Below, piece by piece: positions 1 to 10,436 of a DNA stretch of 64,000 bases (positions are counted from its first letter, which is position 1; each line of letters begins with the position of its first letter). Below the pieces are notes generated by a model. It saw nothing but the letters and a program-made list of their open reading frames with translations. It made no database searches and was not told the DNA's origin. Source of the DNA: Effrenium voratum (lineage: Eukaryota > Sar > Dinophyceae > Suessiales > Symbiodiniaceae); the NCBI GenBank assembly GCA_963377175.1, contig CAUJNA010001010.1, forward strand, positions 7,501 to 71,500, read 5' to 3'. Position numbers and translations under genes: made by a program.

Positions 1-405
1 GATGAAAACGATGACGAACATGATGATGAACATGATGATAGCAATAAAAAACATGCTGATGTGCATGATGATGAACATGATGATGAACATGATGATTAAC
101 ATGGTGATAAAAATGATGAATGATGATACACATGATGTTAAACACGATGAACGATGATGGAAACGATAATGACATAAGCATGATGATGACCATCATGATA
201 AAAATGATTAATGATGATGAACATGATGACGAACACGATGATGAAAACGATAATGGCAATGATGATGAAAATGGTGATAATAAGCATGATGAACGATGAT
301 GAAAATGATCATACAAATTATGAATGATGATGAACATTATGAGAACATGATGATGAACAATATGATGAATATGATGATGAAAAAGATGATGACGATGATA
401 ATGAA
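1..405. repeat. Degenerate GATGAA/GATGAAC simple repeat
   Basis: The stretch is built from imperfect ATGATGAAC, ATGATGAAA and GATGATGAT words with many point changes. No reading frame stands out. The same word type reappears at about 2245-2315 and, inverted, at 4362-4420, next to the inner parts of the large inverted repeat. Confidence 0.9.
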
Positions 406-650
406 CATATTTTTTGCAATGGAATTAGACCAACTAGCTGAACAATCATTCATTTGAACTATCAGTCAATGTTTTCTACTTTATCGAAAAAATAGCTGAA
501 AAGCTAGTCATTTTTCTAAATTTTCTAATCTTTCTAATTAATTAGAAAAATTAGCTGAAAATCAATCAATTTTTCTAATTTTCCTAATTGTCCTAATTAA
601 AAAGACAAATTAGCTGAAACATCAGTCAATGATTTCTATTTTTTCTATTT

Positions 651-680
651 GTCCCCCGGTCTCCGGGATGTTGGGATCTA
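651..680 (+). repeat. GC-rich hairpin module, copy 1
   Basis: A 30-bp island in AT-rich DNA. It contains CCGG-TCT-CCGG, flanked by GTCCC and a GGGAT(C) that imperfectly complements it. Other copies are at 771, 2411, 2589(-), 3036, 3340 and 4237(-). Confidence 0.8.
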
Positions 681-770
681 TTTTGTCTAATTTTTCGATT
701 TTTTCTAATTTTTCTAATTAATTAGAAAAAATAGCTGAAAATCAGTCAATGTTTTCTAATTTTTCTAATT

Positions 771-800
771 GTCCCCCGGTCTCCGCGATGTTGGGACCTA
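771..800 (+). repeat. GC-rich hairpin module, copy 2
   Basis: Same module. The outer arms GTCCC and GGGAC are complementary, and the inner stem has one change (CCGCG instead of CCGGG). Confidence 0.8.
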
Positions 801-2120
801 TTTTTCTAATTTTTCAATTTTTCCAATTTTTTGAGTAATTAGAAAAATAGCTTAAAAGTCAGTCATTTTTTCTAGGTTTTCTATTTTTTCTAATTAACTA
901 GAAAAATTAGAAAAATAACTGATTGACGAGCGCAGGCGGGAGGGTTGTTCGCTGGCGCTCGTTGCGTGCGCCGTGACACGCCCAAGTTGCGTAGCACTGG
1001 CACGAAACTGAGCCAGCGCGATCGCGGGTTGCTGCGCAACGGGCGAAGAGGCGCGGGCTCAGCGCAAATCTGCCAACGAACGTTCTGGGCGTCACGTGTT
1101 GGACGTTGAGTGAAGACAAGGTGTGTGTCAAATCGCGCTGCGCTTGATCTGGGTCAAGGGCTCGTGGGGCTTTTACCGCCAAACCTGCGGCACCCAGAGG
1201 CTTGGAACGTGAACGGGCCGGGAGTGTCACATGACCTGTTCCAAGCTCTGTCCAGCGGCTTCTTGGTGTCAGTTTCGCGTAATTGCGACGTGTTCTTTGT
1301 GCGCTTTCCGTGGTGTTTGGACGAGACGCTTAACGGACGCACGAAAGCATTGCTATCTGGAAGCAAAGCTCTGACCGCATTTATTTGTGTTTGCGAAACA
1401 GCTTGCTTGGCTGAATACGGGGCACGCTGTGTTGCTGATCCCTTCAGCGCCTGAGCGCGGTCGTCCACTCAGAAGCCACGTCCACTCAGAAGCTACGTGG
1501 GCAGTTTATCCTCCTGGCTCGGCACTTGTTGCGCTTGCCGCCAGGACATGGTTTCTGCGTCTGCCTCGTCGGTCTTTTCGCAGTTGAAGCGCTCTCAAAG
1601 ACTGTTTTTTTCTTTCTTTCTTTACTTGCTCGTCAGCCGCGTTTGCCGTCGGTGCACTTGACAATGCGCCTCCCCGCAAGCATTAGGCAACTTCTGAGCA
1701 GCGTTCAGGGGCTCTTGGTTGTTTACGTTCGCAGAACCCTTAGATTGCACGGGCGGTGTGACCGCTCAAGCCAAGCGCAACATTTGCAAAGTCTCTCGCG
1801 AGCAGTGGCGACAGAAGCGCGAGAATTGTGTTTCAAGCTGGAGTAATTGGCGCAGGAAGTCGCTGGCGCTTCGCGCGAAAGCCTAGGCGCACTGTTGCAA
1901 CGCCTTGCTATGCTGTTGTGTTGTTTCGGAGCAGCAAGTCAATCGCGTGCGTGTTTGCGAGGGATGCTGCTCCTGATGTTTGTGCCTTGGCTGTCTCGGG
2001 GTGGACGAGAAATGTGGTCAAGTTTGGCGCCCGAGCAGTCTGCGGCTGCGGCGCAAAAGAGAGCTTGCAGACTGAGTGAGAACTTGGTCACGACTTTCTT
2101 CTCACCCCACTGGAAAGCCC

Positions 2121-2253
2121 AGGAGTCACAGAAACATCGCCTTCAAATAATTCGCCAGCGCAGCCGACAAGCAGAAAGACTTGGCACCCTCCCCCGTATG
2201 AGGGAAGATTATACCAAATGTGTCACAACGTGTTGCGCGCAGAAATGATGATG
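2121..2253. other. Arm-specific 131-bp segment
   Basis: Present in the left arm only. In the right arm the same junction reads directly from the AAAGCCC end to the AAAATGATG repeat with two bases between. It is either an insertion here or a deletion from the right arm. No terminal repeats are evident. Confidence 0.7.
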
Positions 2254-2410
2254 AAAATGATGATAAATATGAGGGTAAAACGAATATGTTGATGAACATG
2301 ATGATGATAATTAGCTGAAACATCAGTCATGGTTTCTAATTTTTCTATTCAATTAGAAAAATAGCTGAAAAATCAGTCATTTCTTTTTAATTTTCCGATT
2401 TTTTCTAATT

Positions 2411-2440
2411 GTCCCCCGGTCTCCGGGATGTTGGGACCTA
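2411..2440 (+). repeat. GC-rich hairpin module, copy 3
   Basis: Canonical copy with both stems intact (GTCCC/GGGAC outside, CCGG/CCGG inside). Its mirror in the right arm is 4237-4266. Confidence 0.85.
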
Positions 2441-2588
2441 TTTTTTCTATTTTTTCTAATTTTTCTAATTAATTATAATTTTTCTAAATAATTAGAAAAA
2501 TTAGAAAACATTGACTGACTTTTCCACTAATTTTTCTAATTAATTGGAAAAACTAGAAGAAATGGAAAAACATGAAAATTAGAAAAAA

Positions 2589-2616
2589 TAGGTCCGAACA
2601 TCCCGGACCGGGGGAC
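2589..2616 (-). repeat. GC-rich hairpin module, copy 4 (inverted)
   Basis: Reverse-orientation copy with two bases missing from the inner stem-loop and one substitution in the outer arm. Confidence 0.75.
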
Positions 2617-3035
2617 AATTAGAAAAATTAGAAATTCGAAAAAATGACTGATGTTTCAGCTAATTTTTCTGATTAATTGGAAAAATTAGGAAAACTAGAA
2701 AAATCGACTGATTGTTTAGCTATTTTTTCAATTAATTAGGAAAATTAGGAAAATTAAAAAAATGACTGATTTTTCAGCAAATTTTTCTAATTCATGAGAA
2801 AGATAGAAAAATTAGAAAAACAATGCGGGGGACAATTAGAAAAATTAGAAAAATAGAAAAATTGATTGATTTTTCAGCCAAAATTGATTGATTTTTCAGC
2901 CAATTTTTCTAATGAAATAGAAAAATTAAAAAATTGAAAAATTGACTGAAGAAAAATGGACTGATTTTTCAAATTAATTAGAAAAAGCAACTGAAAGATC
3001 AGTCAATTTTCCTAATTTTTCCAATTTTTCTAATT

Positions 3036-3065
3036 GTCCCCCGGTCTCCGGGATGTTGAGACCTA
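3036..3065 (+). repeat. GC-rich hairpin module, copy 5
   Basis: Same module with one G-to-A change in the 3' outer arm (GAGAC instead of GGGAC). Confidence 0.8.
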
Positions 3066-3339
3066 TTTTTGTTACTAATTTTTTTTAATTTCTCTAATTA
3101 ATTAGAAAAGTTAGCAGAAAAGTCAGCCATTTTTTCTCATTTTTCTATTTTTCTAATGAATTAGAAAAAATAGCTGAAAAACCCGTCATTGTTTTTTAAT
3201 TTTCCTAATTTTTCTACTTAATTGAAAAAATAGCTAAACAATCAGTCGATTTTTTCTAATTTTCCTAATTTTTCTAATTAATCAGAAAAATTAGCTGAAA
3301 CATCAGTCATTTTTTTTGCTTTTTTCTAATTTTCTAATT

Positions 3340-3369
3340 GTCCCCCGGTTTCCGGGATGTTGGGACCTA
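3340..3369 (+). repeat. GC-rich hairpin module, copy 6
   Basis: Same module with one change in the loop (TTT). It lies at the boundary where AT-rich repeats end and the GC-rich block begins. Confidence 0.8.
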
Positions 3370-3399
3370 ATTCCCCACATCTTTGTGTGGGGTTCTTAC

Positions 3400-3478
3400 T
3401 TTTACCGCTCCGCGCCCGCCGCCCGCCGTCCGCCGTCCGGCCCCGCCGTCCGCCGCCCGCCCCGCCGCCCCCGCCGCC
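3400..3478. repeat. CCG/CCCGCCGTC-rich low-complexity block
   Basis: Almost pure C and G on this strand, built from CCGCCCGCCGTCC-type words. It is strongly strand-asymmetric (C-rich) and sits directly before the CACT microsatellite. Confidence 0.85.
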
Positions 3479-3724
3479 CACTCACTCACACTCACTGTCT
3501 CACACTCACTCACACACACTCACTCACACACACTCACTCACTCACACTCACTCACATTGACTCACTCACTCACCCGCGCAAAGTCACTCACTCACACACA
3601 CTCACTCACACACACTGACTCACACACAGTCAGTCACACACACTCACTCAATCACACACTCACTCACTCACTCACTCACTCACTCACTCACTCACTCACT
3701 CACTCACTCACTCACTCACTCACA
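3479..3724. repeat. (CACT)n / (CACA)n microsatellite
   Basis: Long run of ACTC and ACAC words; from about 3655 to 3722 it is nearly pure CACT. Apparent Ser/His/Thr/Leu-rich frames across it are artefacts of the repeat. Confidence 0.95.
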
Positions 3725-3731
3725 GGTTTGG

Positions 3732-4004
3732 GAGCTGTTTAAAGGGCTGGGGTGTTGTCGCGCGCGCGGCGGGGCTCGCGAAATCGTGGCAGGCGCAGCA
3801 CTTTGGAGATGCCGTTGCCGAAGTCGTGGCAGGCGCAGCATTCTGTGCATCTGAGCGTGTGTTTGCGTGGCAGGGGCAGCATTTGGCAGCTGTCTAAAGG
3901 GCTGGGATGTTGTCGCGCGCGCGGCTCGGGGCTCGCGAAATCGTGGCAGGCGCAGCACTTTGGAGATGCCATTGCCGAAGTCGTGGCAGGCGCAGCATTC
4001 TGTG
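3732..4004. repeat. Two-copy 117-bp repeat with CGTGGCAGGCGCAGCA motif
   Basis: Copies at about 3732-3850 and 3888-4004 start with AGCTGT(T/C)TAAAGGGCTGG and contain (GC)n runs. Each has two copies of TCGTGGCAGGCGCAGCA about 40 bp apart, and a fifth, diverged copy sits between them (about 3866). A related array is at 33945-34060. Confidence 0.85.
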
Positions 4005-4171
4005 CTAGCTGACTGCGTGAAGGTTTTGCATGTGAGGGTCTTTGCATGTCTTGGATTTGGGATTATTCGCTGCTCGGCAGATGCAAGTGTCGCATACTTG
4101 ACTAAGCATAGACTTGTGGGGTTATCCGGCCCTTTCATTCTTGCAATTTTTCAATTAATTAGAAAAAATAA

Positions 4172-5622
4172 TTTTCTAATTTTTCTAATTAATTAGAAAA
4201 ATATAATTAATTAGAAAATTAGAAAAATAGAAAAAATAGGTCCCAACATCCCGGAGACCGGGGGGCAATTAGAAAAAATCGGAATATTGAAAAGAAATGA
4301 CTGATTTTTCAGCTATTTTTCTAATTGATTAGAAAAATAGAACCATGACTGATTTTTCAGCTAATTATCATCATCATGTTCATCAACATATTCGTTTTAC
4401 CATCATATTTATCATCATTTTCAGGGCTTTGCAGTGGGGTGAGAAGAAAGTCGTGAACAAGTTCTCACTCAGTCTGCAAGCTCTCTTTTGCGCCGCAGCC
4501 GCAGACTGCTCGGGCGCCAAACTTGACCACATTTCTCGTCCACCCCGAGACAGCCAAGGCACAAACATCAGGAGCAGCATCCCTCGCAAACACGCACGCG
4601 ATTGACTTGCTGCTCCGAAACAACACAACAGCATAGCAAGGCGTTGCAACAGTGCGCCTAGGCTTTCGCGAGAAGTGCCAGCGACTTCCTGCGCCAATTA
4701 CTCCAGCTTGAAACACAATTCTCGCGCTTCTGTCGCCACTGCTCGCGAGAGACTTTGCAAATGTTGCGCTTGGCTTGAGCGGTCACACCGCCCGTGCAAT
4801 CTAAGGGTTCTGCGAACGTAAACAGGCAAGAGCCTCTGAACGCTGCTCAGAAGTTGCCTAATGCAATTGCGGGGAGGCGCATTGTCAAGTGCACCGACGG
4901 CAAACGCGGCTGACGAGCAAGTAAAGAAAGAAAGAAAAAAACAGTCTTTGAGAGCGCTTCAACTGCGAAAAGACCGACGAGGCAGACGCAGAAACCATGT
5001 CCTGGCGGCAAGCGCGACAAGTGCCGAGGCAGGAGGATAAACTGCCCACGTAGCTTCTGAGTGGACGTGGCTTCTGAGTGGACGACCGCGCTCAGGCGCT
5101 GAAGGGATCAGCAACACAGCGTGCCCCGTATTCAGCCAAGCAAGCTGTTTCGCAAACACAAATAAATGCGGTCAGAGCTTTGCTTCCAGATAGCAATGCT
5201 TTCGTGCGTCCGTTAAGCGTCTCGTCCAAACACCACGGAAAGCGCACAAAGAACACGCAATTACGCGAAACTGACACCAAGAAGCCGCTGGACAGAGCTT
5301 GGAACAGGTCATGTGACACTCCCGGCCCGTTCACGTTCCAAGCCTCTGGGCGCCGCAGGTTTGGCGGTAAAAGCCCCACGAGCCCTTGACCCAGATCAAG
5401 CGCAGCGCGATTTGACACACACCTTGTCTTCACTCAACGTCCAACACGTGACGCCCAGAACGTTCGTTGGCAGATTTGCGCTGAGCCCGCGCCTCTTCGC
5501 CCGTTGCGCAGAAACCCGCGATCGCGCTGGCTCAGTTTCGTGCCAGCTACAGTGCTACGCAACTTGGGCGTGTCACGGCGCACGCAACGAGCGCCAGCGA
5601 ACAACCCTCCCGCCTGCGCTCG
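4172..5622 (-). repeat. Right arm of the large inverted repeat
   Basis: Reverse complement of 927-2508 lacking the 131-bp left-specific segment. Differences noted by eye include a 3-base deletion opposite about 1287, a 6-base insertion near 5545, a 2-base indel near 4866 and single-base changes. The outer end is at 5622, after which the sequence is unrelated to the left flank. Confidence 0.9.
4237..4266 (-). repeat. GC-rich hairpin module, copy 7 (inverted)
   Basis: Mirror of the 2411 copy in the right arm. One base differs at the end (GGGGGC instead of GGGGAC). Confidence 0.85.
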
Positions 5623-6289
5623 ACGCACAAGGACAATGCTGGACATACGTCGGCCCTTGCTGCCGAATCTCACGCGGAGGATGGAGAGCAGAACGCGCAG
5701 ACTACGCAGCTGCCGCATCAGCCTTGGTGGCAGCAGCGGAGAGAGCCTCTGTATCCCCAAGCCCTCGTCGGAGACAAAGGCCTTTCTGCCTTGAGCACAC
5801 AGACTCCAACAAACTGCTCTGACTGACCAGACCTTCAACCTACAGAGCGCAACGTGCATCCTGCCATTTCCCACTGCGCTCCACAGCGGTCGGGACAACC
5901 AACATCAATCAGGTGAGCAGCAAAGACGCAAAAACTCATGCTTGACAAAGCAGGATGTGGATAGGGCGCTCTTGGACGTGCAGCGAAAAGGAAATTGGGA
6001 GAGGAGTGGGTGTAAAAACACCCTTTTCGCCAGAATTGGCATATCATGCCTGCTGTGGCTTCACTTCCGTCATTGGTTAGTTTCGTTTTCCAAAACAAGC
6101 CGGCTCAAAACAAGGGTCATAGCTCAAAGCTGCAACTCATAACACAACTGTTAAACACGACAACGCTATTACTGCTAGTACGGCAGCGAGGTCTGTGTCT
6201 CAGCAGGAATCCGGACCTGGTCCCCACACGTCCACAACAGCCGCTCAAGAAAGGACTTGCAAATATGCACTGTCGCTTGGTGGCCCCCA

Positions 6290-6615
6290 CAATGCCAGTG
6301 ACCCAAGTGACCAAAGCGGCAGTCGGAGTACAAGTGACCCAAGAGACCCAAGTCAGTCCCAAGCCCCCAGACTGAGCACTGCATCCAGAAAAGGACTTGG
6401 GGATACAGACTTTGTCTGCGTCCAGAAAAGGCCTGTGGATGCAAGTTTTGTCCGGCTGCCGCGCCTGCCTGAATAGCTGGGCAGCACAAGCAGCAGCAGG
6501 CAGCAGCTCAAGTGGTCCGAGTGACCCAAGTTGACCGAAGTGACCCACGTCACTCGGGTTCAACTGTCAGTTTTCAACTAATGTTCCCACAAGCCCAAGT
6601 GACCAAACACCAGCC
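6290..6615. repeat. Diverged AGTGACCCA repeat and CCAGAAAAGG(A/C)CT words
   Basis: Words such as CAAGTGACC, GAGTGACCCAAGT and GAAGTGACCCACGT recur at 6297-6355 and 6518-6610. Between them GCATCCAGAAAAGGACTTG and GCGTCCAGAAAAGGCCTGTG form an imperfect pair (6381 and 6419). Confidence 0.6.
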
Positions 6616-8311
6616 AAGGTTCCCAACTACAGCTCGCAACGCATGCTTGCACGCCAAGTTAGACAATGGAAACGCTGAGCTGGAACAAAGGGAAATATGC
6701 TGAGCTGGAATGCTGAGTTGGAAACATGACTCGGCGCAAAGCTGCAAAAACCTGGTCGGCGTCTCCTGAAGGAGCTCCCTCACAAAGCTGACAGGCACTG
6801 TTGTTGCCGCCAACTGCCTGCGGACCTGCACGGCGGCCCTCTACGAGTGCCATTCGAGACTGGCTGTTGCACGGCCTTGTCCAGCAAGCGGCGGTGCTCA
6901 TCCTCATGACTCTTTTTGGCGGATAGCTTCTCCTCGGCACAGGTGCCCGATTGCTCGCACGCTGGCAGAAACAGCAACGCGATTGCACATCAAAACAAAT
7001 TAGAAGAATTGCGGCCTTCACCACAAATTGCCTGGGTCGCACACGTTCACGTGAACCCCAAAGCCGAACTGCTCGAAGAGCTGTTCCTGGCGCGGGCCGC
7101 TCACAGGGGCCCCTCGCCAAACAAGATGACTGATTCGGCTGATTCATTTTGCATAGGCACAAAAGCGTGGCGCTCAAAGTGAATCAACAGTTCACTTGAT
7201 ACCTCTGATTGAATATCTAAGCATCCTCCAATCTCTTCCCCCTCCTCATGCGCGAAGTGGCCTGAAAGACACTGCAGCACATCCTGGCTGGGCCGGCGCC
7301 CCACCCACTCACCCAATCACCTTCTGCCCTGGCAGCCTCCATTCGCGCTGAAATTTATCGGCCGGACCAATCCGTGCCTCCAACGACTCCTTCGACCTGG
7401 CGCCCAGTTACCCCAACTGCTCCGAGATCTTCACAGCGCATATGGCGGGCCACGCCAGGCTACAAATTGGCGCCCCTCAAAAACACCTTGTACACATTGT
7501 ATTCCTTGTAAAAATGGCTTGGCTGCGCTTAAGCATGCTGATGCGAGGTACCAATCTTCTATCGTGATCTGAGCACTCAAAGTAGTGAGCGTTGAAGCTC
7601 AGAAAAGCATTGAAGGAGAGCCGCTTTGGTCACGCAAGTCGACATCTGCATGATCCCGTGGCCTCTTGTTTGCAAGACTTCGCAAGGCGTTTGCACAGTC
7701 CGCATGGTCGGCGTCCATAGAAGGCACCTTTGCACCATCTGGCTCAAGTGTTGGGGTCAATGGCTCTTGCACGTCAACTGCCAACATTCATTTTGTCTGC
7801 CAGCTGCCAGCCTACCTGACGGCACGACCCGACGTCCAACACAGCATCACACTTTTGTCGCACCTTCACGCTGGCTACGTCCAGGACTTGGTTTACAAAG
7901 CCCGCGTCAACCTCGCACCTTTCCGGCGCTTCAAAATATCGCTGGCTCTCACTTTCACACAGCTCCGAGCGCTGAACACGGAATTCATCACTGAGGGCGC
8001 TGCTCCGGTTTGTCGGTTGCGTCGCATGTGCTCGGGTCACAACCACATCCTTTCTTAAGACAACTCCCAAGTCAAGCTCAATGTGCTAAAAGTTCGACCC
8101 AGGCTGTCCTGTTGGCTTGAGTCCACTGGCACAGCTGCCACCGGCACATGTGTCCTTCGAAGCATAAGCCAAACGAGAACATGAATTGAAATTAAGCTCT
8201 GCAGTGGTGCAATATCTTCAAGGAAGAAAGGGCAAAGAAACCGCAGGGTTTGCCACTGAAGCTTGCACATTTCCCAAGTTGATGCGCCAATCCAGAAGGA
8301 AAACAGGCTTG

Positions 8312-8375
8312 CTAATAGTAGTAGCAAAATAGTAATAGCAAAAGTAATATCATGCGATAGTAATAGCAAAAAACA
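8312..8375. repeat. AATAGTAATAGCAAA short tandem repeat
   Basis: About four imperfect units of TAGTAATAGCAAAA. Confidence 0.75.
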
Positions 8376-8960
8376 AGGAATCCCTTCGCTAGAGCTTGCA
8401 CATGGCGAGTGTCAGACCTGTTCTTACGATAGCACGGCATCCAGTGCGATCCTTGCCAATGCTTTGGGCCTTCGTCGTTTGTTCTTGAGAACAAAATACG
8501 CGCGGAGACCATCCGGTTTGTCTCTAACCTTTTCTTGAGGCCTGCCCCATCCAGGTGCCAAATCAGCTAGATTTGTGACAACTGGATGTGTGCTACGCAT
8601 AGCCCATCCGTTCAAGCCAAGGCATGCCGTTTGGACAACTTAGCCCGAGCAAAGCTTGCAAAGGATTGTGTGCTGCGGGCAAGAACACTCAGGCTGAAGT
8701 CTCGGAACTGGCAACGCATGGCTCCTTGCAGCCATCAGCGCAATTGCCAGCAACGTCAGTGGCTCCATCTTCTTCATCTGGGCTCAACCGCCTTACCTAG
8801 CAACAAGCAATGGCTGCATGACATGCAAAGAAAAAGCCGACATTGCTGGGCCCCTCTATCGGAACACATTCCAGCACGCAAACGTCTGGGGCACGAGCCA
8901 TGGACTTCTCCAGAGTCATCCTCCGCCCCTGCAGGGCGCCGTCCTGGCGTTAGGCAGTGC

Positions 8961-9038
8961 GGGCGGCACAGGCGGCACAGGCGGCACAGGCGGCACAGGC
9001 GGCACAGGCGGCACAGGCACAGGCGACACACGCGGCAC
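8961..9038. repeat. GGCGGCACA 9-bp minisatellite
   Basis: Six near-perfect GGCGGCACA units followed by diverged copies. The unit length is a multiple of three, so all frames stay open across it (Gly-Gly-Thr, Ala-Ala-Gln or Arg-His-Arg runs). This accounts for the long apparent frames here. Confidence 0.9.
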
Positions 9039-10375
9039 GCGACTCTCTGGCCGCGCCAGAAAGCCGAAGTCAACCTGACGCGCAATCGAAGCACCACGGA
9101 GTCTTGCCCGAAAGCCACGATCGCTTTCACAACGAGATCTTGCCTCGTAGACCCCGAAAACAACAGAACAAGCCTGAAAAGGCTATAATCAGAAAATGGT
9201 AGCAGGCTTGTTCAATTGGGTGGCTCTTGCCCCGGCGCAAAAACGTGTCCAAACAGTTAAAATGAAAGGACTAACTACACGTACGGTTTCTTTTAAGCGT
9301 TGCCTTGCCCATCACCAAGCTTTGCATTGACCTTTTGCCATTCATTCAAAGAGATCCACAATATTTGCCACGATTTGCCTAAGCCTAGCAGCAGCAAAAG
9401 GTTGACGGACTGCGCTGTACGAGGGTAACCTCCTGTGCTGCAGGCTTGCAAGCCTGCAACGCGCTTGTCAAAGCAAGGCGAGAGGAACAAGAAAAGTTCT
9501 CGTAGTGAGCCTGGCATGAGGTGCCTCAGGCCCCAGCCGCGCCTTGTCCTCGTTTACTTGCATGCAAATACCCCTGCAACAAGGTCTGTGCGCGCACGAG
9601 CCCGCCATGGCTGAAAAGGATCGCGCAAGATTGTCAACTCCGCGCCTCGCACCCTGTAGGTCCCCCGAGGCGATCTCAGCCATCTCCCCTCGACCTCTGC
9701 TATCTTTTGATGCCCTTACAAGGAGGGTCAATTTCAAACACCGGTTCCGGCTGATTTTCGAGCACATGCACTCAACTCAGGCTGGGTTTATTCCTGCTTT
9801 GGGTGACACTTGCCTTTTTGGTGACATGGCCTGTTGGAGACCGCGCACCTGCCATGTTTGCAATAGCGACTTCGCAACAGGTTGAATGACGCAGTGCGGA
9901 GGTGGGCGGGAAGGAATGACGTCGCCGCCCACAGCGACGGCCGGAGACGGCAGCAGGATGAATGTAATTCGCAAGCGCGCGCAGACCTGTTTTGCAACAG
10001 GTCTAAAGGTTTGGGGTGCTGAGTACTGCTGCCAAGCTTCCGGTGGGGAAGCAAATCAAGGCGCAGCGCGCCGCATGTTCAGTCGTGGTGGACAAAGACT
10101 GTGGGCGGATTCTTGTTTGTGGCGCTCAAGCTCTTGACAGCAAGTCAACAGCCAAAGTCATGGCGATGGGTCTGGTGAATGGCCACTTGTGGCAGGCTCG
10201 GAACACATGAGTGCAGTGTGAAACTGCCTAGACAGTGACACGGAGCGATTAGAGCTCGTGAAGACAGCGTGAAACGTTCTTGAGCTGCCTAGGAGCGTTT
10301 TTCAAACTTGCCAACCCCGCCCAGGCCAGCCATACAAAACGGTGGCAATGCCCCGACCTCGAAAAAGTCGTTTTG

Positions 10376-10436
10376 GGTGGGCTTAGGCTGGTTCAGGTTG
10401 GTTTAGGGTGGTTTGGGGTTTAGGTTTGGGGTTGGA
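10376..10436. repeat. Degenerate TTTAGGG-like (telomere-like) stretch
   Basis: Words GGTTTAGGGTGG, GGGGTTTAGG and GGTTCAGG recur without a regular period. TTTAGGG is the telomere repeat reported for several dinoflagellates. The array is too irregular to call telomeric. Similar stretches are at 30735-30800 and 61748-61790. Confidence 0.35.

Larger units (their letters stand above)
410..906. repeat. AT-rich palindromic repeat block
   Basis: Repeated words TTTTTCTAATT and AATTAGAAAAA form local palindromes (TTCTAATTAATTAGAA), interspersed with the word TAGCTGAAAAATCAGTCA. The block contains two copies of the GC-rich hairpin module. The same composite recurs at 2290-3375 and 4130-4360. No coding signal is seen. 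Confidence 0.85.
927..2508 (+). repeat. Left arm of the large inverted repeat
   Basis: Reverse-complementary to 4172-5622 with scattered mismatches and small indels. It is GC-richer and codon-free in appearance from 927 to 2120, then passes into the GATGAA and AT-rich repeats, which are also mirrored in the right arm. A segment of about 131 bp at 2121-2253 exists only in this arm. Open frames of 80-130 codons occur on both strands and match none of the families I know; I regard them as chance frames. Confidence 0.9.
2509..3375. repeat. AT-rich palindromic repeat in the inverted-repeat spacer
   Basis: Same composition as 410-906: CTAATTAATTAG palindromes, the ATTAGCTGAAAAATCAGTC word and several hairpin modules in both orientations. 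A partial module (GCGGGGGACAATT) lies near 2825. No gene is seen. Confidence 0.85.
927..5622. mobile_element. Large inverted-repeat (foldback-like) structure
   Basis: Two long inverted arms (927-2508 and 4172-5622) surround a 1.66-kb spacer. The outer junctions are sharp: CGAG on the left matches CTCG on the right, and beyond them the flanks are unrelated. Foldback transposons have this architecture, but I see no transposase and no convincing target-site duplication. A segmental inverted duplication or an assembly palindrome remains possible. Confidence 0.5.

Noticed and set aside
1110..1454. Open frames in the inverted-repeat arms conserved between both arms, with a 3-base and a 6-base indel
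   Set aside because: Conservation is explained by the arms being near-identical DNA. A 2-base indel elsewhere in the arms and equally long frames on the opposite strand argue against coding.
3316..3742. Ser/His/Thr/Leu-rich frames of 67-119 codons
   Set aside because: They are translations of the GC-rich block and the CACT microsatellite.
8586..9188. A 200-codon frame with an Arg-Arg-His run, and its neighbours in the other frames
   Set aside because: The 9-bp minisatellite keeps every frame open; no motif occurs outside the repeat.
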